Source: Microstegium vimineum (lineage: Eukaryota; Streptophyta; Magnoliopsida; Poales; Poaceae). Taken from it: DNA of 64,000 nucleotides. The position numbers were made by a program, and so were the translations under genes. The notes below the pieces were generated by a model. It was not told where the DNA came from. It saw only the letters and a program-made list of their open reading frames with translations, and searched no databases. The stretch is from assembly GCA_022036555.1 (NCBI GenBank), contig CM039120.1:13311398-13375397 (forward strand), read 5' to 3'. Each line of letters starts with the position of its first letter. Within the stretch, counting starts at the first letter, position 1. Shown here piece by piece: positions 23,277 to 34,961 of the stretch.

Positions 23277-23637
23277 CTAGCTGTACCTGTACCCGTACGT
23301 AATAATAGGCTGCTTGGAGGCTTACTTGGACCTAGCTTGGGTGTTTCTTCGAAGTAATGTGTTACGTTTAGTTTCAATATAAGTCTGTCGTTCGTATATA
23401 GGCTAGGCTGGCAGTGTCGATCACGAACATTAGCAGTGGAGAGTAATTTATTGGTTGAATTATTAGTAGTTACAGTATTTTTGTAATAATAATTAAAGAG
23501 CAATAAGAACAGAGCATGTACTACAACCACACATACGGAGTCTCATCTGTAAGATCTTGTCGAATCACGGACATATAGCTAAATACATACCTTGTACAAT
23601 GATTCATCTATTTAAACTATCCGTAAACAAATTAATA

Positions 23638-23895
23638 CTCACTCCATTCTAAATTATAAGTCATTTTAAAAAATTTAGAACGTTAAAACATCTCAAGTTT
23701 GATTAAAATTATAAAAAATATTACAAAATTTATGACATCAAATAGATATACTATGAAAATATAATTGATGAATAATCTAATAATATTTAATTGATATCAC
23801 AAATATTATGATATTATCATATAAGTTTGGTTAAACTTAAAATGTTTTGACTCTCCAAAATTTTTAAAATAACTTATAATTTAGGATGGAGAGAG
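23638..23895. mobile_element. Stowaway-like MITE
   Basis: Inverted ends CTCACTCCATTCTAAATTATAAG and CTTATAATTTAGGATGGAGAGAG, AT-rich core of about 258 bp, TA on the left flank. These are standard Tc1/mariner-type MITE traits. Confidence 0.8.
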
Positions 23896-25189
23896 TCCAT
23901 ACAAGTATCCATGATAAGGAAAAACAAGATTTTTATGTTCTTTGTGTTGCTTATATACAGGAATGGCTCGCATGTGAAAGAAACGAAAAAAAATAGGTGC
24001 AAACACCTGCATCCAACTCCAAGTATCGAACCTCAGTGTTTACTGTAGATCCATCTTGGATAGAAATTATATATGTTTTAAAAATTTCATCATATGACCA
24101 GGATTGGTTGGTTTAGCCTTAAATTTTGGTATACCAATTTTAATGGGTCTTATGACAACTCAAAACTCTACCACCTCTGGGCGTGTCATATAGGTTTCGG
24201 AGAATACGTAGCTTTCATCCGAGACGAGTAAGTACAGAAGCTTTGCACCTATATTTTTGGATGACCTCGCCTGCGCTTGCTCCCACCTGGCGACAGCTAG
24301 AGGAGAGCATTTTAAAGTGAGTTTGTAATAAGTTTCGCCTGATTTGCTTCTAATTTGTGAGAAGCTAAAGCCGAAACATTGGTCTATCTAAAAAAAGAGC
24401 AGAGCTCGCCCTCCGCTCTCACGCCCTGCCTGCAGTGGCCATTAGCCGCGTCCACCTTCCCTGCCCTGTGCCCCAGGAGCGATTAGCATCCGATCAGGTG
24501 GCCGGATGCAGCCCGCCGACACCCTCGGCCCCTCCCTCGTAAAAAAAATTCCTCCACCTTTTGTTAAGTTGGGCCCAATTAAACTATTTCATGGGCCTTC
24601 ATATCTGTTTCAACGCATCACGTACTTATCCAAAGCAATAGCATGCACTAAAATCCAAAAAACGATGATGTCAGCGTATCCCATACTTTTTGAAGTAAAA
24701 AAAAAGTCATAACTCTTAAGTTAATATTCCCAATTAAAATCCGATTGCACCATCGTGTTCCTTGCAATAAACTCTTCACAACAAGACCCCACATGAATAC
24801 ATTTCGATAAAAAAAATTACGAATATTTATCTCATATTGAATATGCATTTACAGATAATCGTCGAACATCACATTAACATGGCATCAACATCATAAAACA
24901 AAAGCATGGAACATCATACTTATACTACGTTTAAACTAACTAAGACATCCTGGGATCAAATCCTAGGTGTAGTTTGGTTTTCTTCTTTTAATCAAGTGTA
25001 GTTTGTTTTTCTTTTTTTAATCACGAATATAGGATATTGCAACCATATCTATAAATTTCATACATATTAGAACTTTTATATAATAAAATAATAAATCTAA
25101 AATTTGATTATGAGATACAATAAGAATTAGTTTTTATATTACGACTACAAGTCTACAACCATGATCATCTTAATATTGAACACCGAGAA
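23896..25189. other. Intergenic, no gene seen
   Basis: Mostly AT-rich. A GC-rich patch at about 24400-24540 has no continuous conserved frame. 24860-24910 contains ACATCA-type short repeats similar to 44690-44780. Confidence 0.4.
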
Positions 25190-25736
25190 ATATGCACGCA
25201 ACGCAAATAAATCGTGGTAAAAGTAAAAACTTATTGCAACCATCAATAAAGCGTTGCAATATGAACTTAGAATTGCAACGCCAAACAAACCGTACGCAAC
25301 GCAAACAAACTCGTGGCAAGAGTCACAAGATATTGCAACCATCGACTAAAGAGTTGCAATATCATTTTAGTTTTGCAACGCCAAAAAAAACCCCTGCAAC
25401 CAAAAAAAAATGTTGCAATATTGACATTTTTTTTGCAACCATCAAATAAAAGTGTTGCAATATCAATTTAGTATTGCAACGTCAGTAAAAGTCCCCGCAA
25501 TGCAAATCAAAGCGTGGCAACAGCGGCAACTTATTGCAACCGCACTATATTTCGTTGTGATAACAATTACTTGTTGCAACGATCTTCATCTTTTTTGCCA
25601 TGAAACAATTTTTGTGGCAAAAATTTCATCCATCGCAACGAAAAGGGCAAATGGTTGCGAGAGCACTCCTTTTTGCAACGAAATCATTGACGTTGCCCCC
25701 GAAAGAGCGTAGCAAAAGGGTCGGAATCTAGTAGTG
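25190..25736 (-). mobile_element. CACTA-like end with TTGCAAC subterminal repeat units
   Basis: The minus strand begins CACTACTAGATTCCGACCC at 25736. Inward, about 16 TTGCAAC/GTTGCAA motifs are arranged in three or more units of roughly 110 bp (starting near 25229, 25331 and 25435). Each unit reads TTGCAACCATC, then GTTGCAATAT, then TTGCAACG. No transposase and no left terminus are visible, so it is one end of a longer or broken element. Confidence 0.65.
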
Positions 25737-26599
25737 ATGCTATCTTGGCCAGGCTTGGAGGGTTCATAGCGGGGTCGGCTGACCCCCTTATGTGGCCATC
25801 TAGGTCCTGTTTTTTGGCCAATTATTATCTCCTGCATGAACACATTTCAATGTACAAGTGGAACTAGTTATTGGTAAAATAATGTTTTTGAGATGTTATT
25901 TCCCCCTTGAATCAGAAGCTGTTGATGGTGTTTTGAACATGTAATTTGATGGTTTGTCTACCATCAACAACATACGTTAGGGTTTGGGTTTTTCTTTAGA
26001 TCAATATGTCATTGAATAGTTGTTGTTATCGGTTTGTGAAATCCCACATTCAAGATCTTAATCATATATTTGCAATTATCACTATACTTGAGTTGCGTGT
26101 TATCTTGTTCTTGCTTGTGTTAACTAGAGGAGACATGGTGCTAAGGTTGCAGGGTTTGGGTCTTTGTGATCTAAAACCAGATTGGTGTGTTGCTCTCCAC
26201 CAAACCGATAGTTATCTTGAACCTAACGAAAGATCGGGAAACACATCCCCATCATTACCTCTAATGAAGCGATCAAACTTTTACCAGAAAATACAACAAA
26301 CTTTATTTGTGATGATGAAATCAAACTTATTATTGTACTATTCATTAGGATATAGTTGATAGTCAGAATAAAGAACATGAGGTCATTCAAAATGTAGTTA
26401 ACACAAACAAACAAGCACATAGATATTGGAAAGAACACATAATAGTATTTCATTACAATGTTCTAGTAGTGAAATTGATTATAGCCCATACAAAAAATAG
26501 TAATAGCATTTGACACATATATATTGTCTTCAACAAGCTAGTTTTACATGCATCTATTGATACTAAATCATAAATAACTAGAAAACATATGTATGTACA
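25737..26599. other. Intergenic, no gene seen
   Basis: Mixed sequence. A 117-codon frame at 26006-26359 has no motif and is probably chance. Confidence 0.4.
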
Positions 26600-28017
26600 T
26601 TTTAATCCACTAATTATGAACGAAGCCTCATCTATTGATGGCCAATACAAGTTGTCTGGTAGCTCCCAGCCCTCTCCGTCACTAAAACTATAGAAGAACT
26701 AGTAGATGCCAGTTGACCTCTTATCTTAGGTAACTACTTGGTTGTTTCTCACCATGGTTTCCCCCTATTGATGTCATAGTATTTTGTGTTGTAAGCACTA
26801 CCAATGAAGGAAAGCATCTCCCAGCTAGGAGAAGTATTATGCACCATCTTTGGAGGTACAAAAGAACTAGTTGTTTGTTGACCTCTAGTCCAAGTAGCTA
26901 CTTGGTTGTCGCTCTTCAGATTAGCACTTGGAAAGTTGTTCATGGCATTGTGGTGTCCATCAAAGTCATAGTAATTTGTGTTGTTAGCACCTCTAGTAAA
27001 GGGGAGTGTCTCCCATCCAAGAGAGTAACTGTGCACCGACATTGGATCTATGGATGAAATAGCTATTATATGTTGATCTCTAGTCCAGGTGGCAGCATGT
27101 ATATTGCTCGCTTGGCTAGCATATGAGAGTTTATTCAAGAAAACATGTTGTCCCTCAATATCATAATGATTTGTGTTGTAAGCACTATGGCCAAAGGCAA
27201 GAAAAGAGTTCTTTTGCACCCATGGCTCTATGTCATAGAGGTCGACATCATTGATGTTGAAGCATTGTTTCCTCATGGTGCACTCCTTCCTATGGAAATA
27301 CTTCTGCGCATGGCTACAGATCTGGATTGGCATCCTTGTGGCAACAAAGTACCTAGATATGCTCTTCTAGTTACTCGGCCATACACTTCTAGGCCATGGA
27401 GGAAATTCCTGTATACATATATATACATATGGTTTAGACTTAACAAGTCAGATGATAAAATGTCTTCATAAACTAAATATTGGTAAAAAAATCTCAATGT
27501 CTCATGGTCTGAAATACTATACACCAATAGACTATTACTTGTACAAAAAATTAACACTAATATGTAACAAACATTTTAAATATAGAGGAGAAATGAATTA
27601 CTTGTGCTCGTCATGAGTCCAAACTTTCACTGGGTATTGCCTCTTTTTCTTAGGAATAGTATTCAGCTTGTGTGATGGTCCCTCTAAAATCTTCATGGGC
27701 TCACATCATCCATTATATAAGTAATATAACCATGAAACATGTCCATGTTATCCATGTTTGTATCCTCCGTTGGCATCCCAAAGTTATCATTCACAAGAGC
27801 ATTGTTCACCACAACTTGTTGGTTGTTGCTCTGCATTGTATTCATCTCAACTACCTGATGCATCTCTTTGTCTGAGAACCTTGCTTGGAGGTCATCAACA
27901 ACATGATTGTGCATCTTGCGTCATTTGTATAGGTGTTGGTGGTGTTGTGACTAGTGATGAATGACTTCACCATATCTATTCATTAGTGCTCCACACACCA
28001 TTGAATTTGGGATCCAT
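26600..28017 (-). pseudogene. SHAQKYF-class MYB-related transcription factor, pseudogene
   Basis: The start MDPKFNGVWST at 28017 is followed by a frameshifted first exon (IDMVKSFITSHNT; then HNHVVDDLQARFSDKEMHQVVEM). Exon 1 ends with KKKRQYPVKVWTHDEHK near 27605, the beginning of a plant MYB repeat. After an intron of about 190 bp, exon 2 gives NFLHGLEVYGR, a one-base shift, then SISRYFVATRMPIQICSHAQKYFHRKE, which carries the diagnostic SHAQKYF motif. The rest consists of repeated units of about 65 residues (AYNTNHYDIEG.. at about 27175; ANNTNYYDFDG.. at about 26985; AYNTKYYDI.. at 26790, then frameshifted to about 26600). At least four frame lesions make it non-functional. Such proteins bind DNA in the nucleus. 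Confidence 0.75.
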
Positions 28018-28102
28018 GGTTAGTGAGGGTTGAGTACTACACAACAAGTTAATGTATGGAACACGATAGTTGGATGGAGAAAATGGCAAGCACAAGGCCA
28101 AG

Positions 28103-28110
28103 TATTTATA
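28103..28110 (-). promoter_or_regulatory. TATA box of the MYB pseudogene
   Basis: TATAAATA on the minus strand about 86 bp before the presumed ATG at 28017; a solo LTR has inserted 67 bp further upstream. Confidence 0.5.
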
Positions 28111-28176
28111 GGCCTTATGGTGAATCTTTTAGTGTTGGTTTTCAATTTATTATACAATAAAGTTTTATATTATAGT

Positions 28177-31100
28177 TGTTAACACCATATTTTGGTGCAA
28201 TCAGATAGATACGAGTAAGGATCAAGGATAGAAAAATGTGTTGCACACATGTGGACCCGGGCGGCTGGTTAAGGAAACTGACTCGGAGGAGATGACGCGT
28301 ATCGGCTGTTGAGATACGTTCGGTGGGCTACACCGATGATTGAGGCCCAAGACATCCATGTTTCCTTATTTCGGCCGACGGCTGGTTTTATGCTAGGGTT
28401 ATGCTATGTGGTCTATAAATACCAAGGGTTAGGGAACGAGAAGGACATCCAATCAATCAAATACACAACTTAGTCCTTAGTTTCCGGCCTTCGGCCACCC
28501 CTAGGAGTAGGAGTAGAGTAGATTTCGGTGAACCTTCGATGGATTGGGCTGCATCGACTAGATCGACCTTCGGTTTGATTGTAAGTTTAGCCTTGGTTCA
28601 TGTCTCATTTGTACGGCTGTATTGTGTAACTCGTGAAAGCTCGGTATGAGCTAGTTATTGGTTTGAATCTATTGTTCATGGGGCTGTATTACTTCAATCT
28701 CATATAAATCATGGCTTCAGGCTAGTTATCGGCTCTATTAGATTGACGATCTAATAGATTTATTAAGTTATCGATATTATCTGTTATACTTTGTTTAATC
28801 TATTGCTACAATATCTTGCCCAATCTCATCTAATGGATCGGCCCGCGCTTTACTTCCAATCTAGATCTATTGCCTCTGATGCATCTGTTATTACATTTAG
28901 AGGGACGATAGGTCTAAGATCATACCGGCTAGTTCATTAGATGCGGTTGCTACATGTTGCGGGTTCGAGACATGTGTTTGGTTATCATATTGGTTTGAGT
29001 GTGTCTGGATCTAGCTTAACACATGTGGTACGGCTGCATCTGACGAACCCCACTGCCATTGCATGTTGAATTATGTTTGTTCAGACTTAGATCTATCCGA
29101 GGTTGGATACATGGATCTTGTTCAAGACTCATGGATCCCATATTGACTAATACAGCTGATTTGGTTATGCTTCAATCATATGATGCGTGTACGTTATCAT
29201 CTCAATCTATTAGATCTATTGAGTGTACTAGACGTGGTTCGACCTGTTTACTATTATGGCTACATGGAAAGACCCCAATGCTAGTAAACTGGCCGGGTTA
29301 TCGGGTTAATTGTCATCATGGCTGCATGAGAACACACCTCTGTTGATGGTTAATCTTTATCTGGTATGTTTAGTAGATCTGATGGTTTGGTAATGATAAT
29401 GTTACATGTGTCGCATCTTTACATTGTTATCATCATATTGTCACACCCCAAAATTTCACATTTTGGGTTGTGCTTAGAAAACACTAAATAAAATCAATGA
29501 TTTCTATGTTCATATAAAAATTTCCAAGATTAGTTTGATTTGCACAAATTTAGTATAGGAAAAGTGAATTTATAAACTTTTCTAAATCAATTTGATAGAC
29601 TTTAATTTTTGTGGTAGTTTTTTATTGCTTGTCTTGATGCATGCGAGTGTTTAAAGTTTTTAAAACGCGTTTAGTAAGTCGTTTATCGGTCTCTGGTTCG
29701 TCTCTACCTTTTTCTATAATCAAATTCTTGTTCTCGATCTTAATCTTTCGTTTGGACATTCCTAGTTTCCGTTGTCTCTTGATCCAAATGATTCCCTTGA
29801 GTTCATAATTCATCAACATGTCTCTAAATTCTTTTCGGAATTTTTCTGAATTTTTCCAGACCTTTTTTCCTATTTATCTACGAGCAAATTCTAATTTTTA
29901 GATGCTCCAAAATATCTTTTCATGAGCTCCAAATACTTTATTTGGGTTCATTGTGTTCAAAAGTATCTTCGAGAATTTTCCCTGAATTTTTGGAGCATTC
30001 GGAGTATTTTTCGTGGCTTAATTATTAGTTCTAGACTTTTCTAGAATTATTTTATTCACGAAAATAATTTATTCCGAAAATAAATACTGAAGAACTCAAT
30101 TTCCCACCAGCCCACAAAGCCCATGTTCAATAATCCTCATAAATCACAAAAGTCCAAGCATTTTATTTACTAATGGGCTTTGATGATTAATTTGGCCCGT
30201 TAGTAAATGTGAAGGTGCACCATCAATTAGTATCATATCGCTAGTTGATGTTGAGGTGGAGAGTCTTCCTCCCTATAAATATGTACCCACCCTCTTGACC
30301 AAAGCACACCACGTCTACCACAAGGGGTGCCCCTAGTTTGGGAATACCTAACGGTAGAAAATCATATCTTTTTCCTACTCTGCTGTTATCGTGCAGCCTA
30401 CTCCAACCGTGGTGATGCTCTCCGATCGACATCCCTTGCCCGGCATCCGATCGACATCCCTTGGCCCGGCGACCCCCTCCTTCTGCACGAACGAGCAGCA
30501 GCAGCATCAAGAGCGTCCCTACAAAAGTGAAGGAAGGAGACAAGTGTAATTTTCTTTGACGGTATAATCTCTAATCACCACCGTTTATTCGTTTTAAATC
30601 CGTTTTCATCCATTCAAATTGCGTTAGATTCGTAGAGTTTTTATCTACATGTTAGAACTATAATCAATCTGTTTTGCAAACTTTGAAAAATAAATATTTA
30701 TTTAATGCCTTTTAATTTCCTAGTTTAATCTTTAAATCTTGTTTAAATCCTATCTTCCACGTTTTAGCTCTGTTTCAATCCGTTCAAGCTGCGTTGGCTT
30801 CGTATCGGCGTAACCTTTTCATTAGTGATCTTTAATACCATGATAAAATATCTATAATTTTATGGTTAACTCCTAAACTTGATTAATAACTATGCAACTT
30901 GTTTTATATATAAAATATGATTAGTTCTACTTTTGTTTTCAAGATCCAAATATAACTTTGACTTAATCTAACTTGGGTGTTCCTTTGAAATACCTTATCC
31001 ATCCTTTTTCATAGCTAAAACTAATAAAGCTCTAAGTTCTTGTTTCAAAAAGCAAAATCCCCGTTAGTTGTATCTTGATCTTTGTAGCTTCGATTAGCGT

Positions 31101-32904
31101 GTTCTTTGCGCCTGTGTGATCGTAGAGATGCGTAGTTTTCTTTTAAAATCTTTTTAATTGATTGTTGTATTGTTCTAAGTAGATATGTATGTATGCTATG
31201 TTTGGTCAGGTGTTTGAGTGGTGTTTGTGATTTTGTCCAATCGGTGAGTGTTATGTTGGAGATCAAGAAGTTGGCTTTTTAGAAGATCTTTTTGAAGACT
31301 AGAACTAGAAGAAGGATCTAAGCTTTTAAGGCAAGTATTATATGGGATCTTCCTTGATGTCCTATTCATGATGTTTCTTTAAATCAAATCATATGCATGT
31401 GTCTAATCTTGTTGTCATACGGCTTACCTAGAATTGTTACCTTGAACCTTGGAATCCTATGGGTTATTTGCATCTGGGTAGTTATTGCTAGTGCTCCATT
31501 AAATAAGCATGATCTTTAATCTTGATTAATGACTATATGAAATGATAAAGTAAAACTTGACTTTTTAGCAACATGGATTTAGGACCCTATCTGTCAGCAA
31601 AAGCTGGGACATACAGTACAACTATGAGGGCTATATGGCTCTGGCTTTAGTTCAGTATGAGGGTAACTCTCTCGCATGTGGCAGTTCGCGAAAGTTTCCA
31701 TTGACGAGCGGTTGCGGGTTGCGGCTGGAGTGTCGACCGTTGTGTGTGTGTACCATCGAAGGGCTCCCGTACACCCCTTGCCCGTGGATCCGTAGTGTCT
31801 GTTGTTTGTCAGCGAACCCCTTTGAAAGACTTCATAGTGAACCCTGTCGGCCTTCCTTGGAAGTGGGTTAAGAGGATCGCTACCTCTGGCGAAAGGGCAA
31901 ATCACGACTCATGGGTAAAGATGTACAACCTCTGCAGAGTGTTAAAAACTGATATATCAGCCGTGCTCACGGACATGAGCGGCCCGGAAAACTCACAGAC
32001 TAATAACGGAAAACTCACAGAAACAATGTTTACATGTTGGTTATTACTTGCGAATCACTTTATCATGCTATTTGTGTTATTCATTCAATTGCTATATGAT
32101 CATGTGGTTTAATTTGGGGGCTTAAGCATAACTTATGACACATCAATTGTAAAGCTTTGAATCAATTAAAAATGCTTATCGCAGTAAACCCGTGTCAACT
32201 TTTTGAGCATCATGAACCCCATATATACTTGTTGAGTACGATATGTACTTACGCTTGCTTTACTTTTCAATACTTGGATAAAAATCCCGGATGGGTACCA
32301 GATTGCAAGAGTCTCGAGCAGTTAGGCTTGTGATCAACCAGTCAGTTGGTCCCTGTGGAGTGGAGTCTTCACCTGAAGTTCGGAGTGTCTTACCGTTGTT
32401 TGCTCTCTTAAGGTTATTTCTTTGACCTTATATGTTATGTATTTAAGTATTGTCTTTTGATATTACCTTGTTCTGTGGCTATATGTGAGATTTGACTTCC
32501 TGGGCTCACATATAGGATATATCTGGTTTTGTTCTTAAAACCGGGTGTGACACATATGATCGGCTAAATTATGTACCTCAGAATTGATATCTTACGATAG
32601 CCGTTCATATACCATCTTAATGCTTTTCACTGTTCAGGGTTGACTCTTTAGTCAGTCTCTGGGATTCATCGGCTATATGAGAGTCGCACACTCATGGAAC
32701 TGTCTGACAACAACCGGCAGGTTCCATAATTTGACATTTCATCTCCTTGTCAATTATAGGTCAAATTGACTGGCATGCCTGGAATCAATCCTAGAAGTGG
32801 CCTAAGCCGCTTAAGGGGTTTAGGAGATCAAGCTCTACTGCTACACGGTATCTGCAGGCCCTACGCAGTGCTGACGCCGAAAGTCCCATTTTTGGCGTCA
32901 ACAA
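28177..32904 (+). mobile_element. Solo LTR (outer), interrupted by a second solo LTR
   Basis: Starts TGTTAACACCATATTTTGG and ends TTTTTGGCGTCAACA. The 5-bp flanks are identical: ATAGT at 28172-28176 and ATAGT at 32905-32909. A promoter-like TCTATAAATACC lies near 28412. Removing the inner insertion leaves about 1.6 kb with no coding region, primer site or polypurine tract, so it is a solo LTR left by recombination. Confidence 0.9.
29439..32552 (+). mobile_element. Solo LTR (inner), TGTCACACCC type
   Basis: Starts TGTCACACCCCAAAATTTC and ends AAAACCGGGTGTGACA, with a perfect CATAT duplication (29434-29438 and 32553-32557). At 3114 bp it is long. CTCCCTATAAATATG near 30270 marks the promoter. 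Long LTRs with these ends are typical of Tekay/Del chromoviruses in grasses; that lineage is an inference. No gag or pol is present. Confidence 0.9.
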
Positions 32905-33183
32905 TAGTCAAACAATATTTTTTAATCATAATACTAAATATATTTAGCATATATATTCATTTCTCAGTGGTACACTAATTTTGTAGTTGACACACTTCAA
33001 TTTCTTAGGTCAATGACCAAGGACACATGACACATAAAAATAACTCACAGTTACATAATTACTAGTTTCACTAAAGAAATCTCATTTGAGAATAAATGGT
33101 CTTTCAACATAAATCAATATTGGGCATGCAATTTAGGTTGGTTGGTTAGCTGCTTCAAAGAGTAATTCTTGTTCATAAGCACA

Positions 33184-34082
33184 CAATGTTTGCACATTAC
33201 ACATTTTTCTCTCACATTTGATAAAATGAATGCAGCACCTAGGATGTGCATAGGCCATACCACTATTCTCGAGCACACGGGTTGGAAGGACATTAATGTC
33301 TCAATTTTCTACTATTAGTTGACTCAATCTTTAGTGGTTGCAAAGTGTTGTGTCTGCAATTTTTAATAACATTACTTTATGTCTAACCAAATTCCTTATT
33401 AGTGTGTTCCTATTAAACAAATGAATGTGAATTGATCAAATCATGTATGCATATCTTTCCTTGTGATTGACATTTATTATGTTTCTATCCGATGTCCACA
33501 TATACTAGAATCTTGAGACTGGAAGCCAACTTTTGACTTTAGGTACAAGTCTCTTTTTGTTTCCCTCTACATCTATATATCTATATCTATATCTATATCT
33601 CTATATCTCTATATAGTATATATATATATTTATATTTGTATCCATATCTATATTTATATACAATGTTTACACATCACAATTTTTTCTCCCAAGTTTGATA
33701 AGATAATGCAACACCTAGGATGTGCATAGGCCATATCACTATTCTCAAGCAAGTAGTTTAGAAGGACACCAATGTCTCAATTTTCTACTATTAGTTGACT
33801 CCATCTTTAGTGGTTATAAAGCATTGTGTCTAGAATTTTTAATCACATTACTTTATGTCTAACCAAATTCCCAATTAATTTGTATTTATAATAAATAAAA
33901 GAATGTGAATTGATCAAATCATATATGCAAATATTACCTTGCGATTGGCATTTATTAGTTTTGTTTATGTCTGATGTCCAAATATACTAGAATCTTGAGA
34001 CTAGAAGTCAACTTTTGACTTTACGTGCAAACCACTTTCTCTCCCCTTTCCCTCTATATCTATATCATCTATATCTATATGC
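33184..34082. repeat. Imperfect tandem duplication, two units of about 450 bp
   Basis: Unit 1 (33184-about 33660) and unit 2 (33661-about 34082) share most of their bases, including ACCTAGGATGTGCATAGGCC, ATTTTCTACTATTAGTTGAC and ATACTAGAATCTTGAGACT. Both end in a CTATAT-rich microsatellite (about 33570-33660 and 34060-34082), which may have mediated the duplication. No coding signal. Confidence 0.85.
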
Positions 34083-34956
34083 AATGAGTTTTTTCTCATT
34101 TCTATGCCATCCTGTCCTTCTAGGTGATTATAGAGTGTACAAAGTGCATTTAACTCCATGATATTTTATATGTATGTATACTAGTCTATCTGTTGCATTG
34201 TACCACATAAATGATGTTAATGTGAAAACTGAGTTAGAAAAAAAGGTCACCATGAATGTATGTTTTATCCTACACTCATCATGAGAGACACCCACATTAT
34301 TCCACACATCTTGTATTCAAATGGATATAGGTTGATACATTTGAGGAAGAAACTAAATTAATGTATAATGTGTTCAATATTTTTAAATTATTACTTATAT
34401 TTTTCCTAGCAAATAAAGTTCTTTTGAATTGAATAATTAGATTCATCTATGCTTGTAAATGGGCACTGAGAAGGTCGAGCGACCCAACTATGGGTTAAAT
34501 GATCCAGACTAAGCCCAATGGACCTCAAACTTAGTCTAGGACATCTCTACTCAACAAGAAGCCTAAGGGAAGCAATGTTGACCCTAGAAGCCAAATTGGA
34601 CTTTGAGAAACCAACCTAAGGTTGGGCGAACCAACCATAGGCCCAGTCAGAGTCTACTTCATCCACATGCAAAAGAATCACACTCAGGATTCATCCCGCA
34701 TGTTGGTTGAATGCTGGTTCACACATCAAGGAACAAAATGAAGCCAACTAGATATCACGTTGATCCATGGGGCCATCCAACTAAACCAAATGAAGTTTAC
34801 TCGACCGGATGCTTCACCCACATTTATTAGGACTGTAGATCAAGGTACTAATAAAAAATTGGATGGTGGGTATGTGGAGGTGTCAGGTTTGTTGACCTAG
34901 CATTTTCACAAAAACCTACTCGGTGATGGACCAAGATCCTAAGGGTTCCTCATGGG
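34083..34956. other. Unassigned, probably retrotransposon-derived
   Basis: 34083-34430 is AT-rich. 34440-34956 has a more even composition without a frame or terminal repeat I can place. It is interrupted at 34957 by the LTR element. Confidence 0.4.
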
Positions 34957-34961
34957 GTTGA

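Larger units (their letters stand above)
20851..23497. repeat. Large imperfect inverted duplication with a gene in each arm
   Basis: The left arm (about 20851-21955) and right arm (about 22282-23497) are reverse-complement copies. They share downstream sequence, a complete small gene, its TATA region and several hundred bases of upstream sequence. They are separated by about 326 bp of unique sequence. Examples of matched pairs: CTAATGTTCGTGATC at 20911 against GATCACGAACATTAG at 23419, and GAGACGATCGATCGTC at 21514 against GACGATCGATCGTCTC at 22792. The arms have diverged by substitutions and indels, and the right arm has gained a TA microsatellite. Confidence 0.85.

Noticed and set aside
26464..26471. 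CACTACTAGAACATT on the minus strand as another CACTA terminus
   Set aside because: About 35 bp beyond the supposed end are shared with 44552-44585, so the boundary is not a transposon end, and no subterminal repeats are present.
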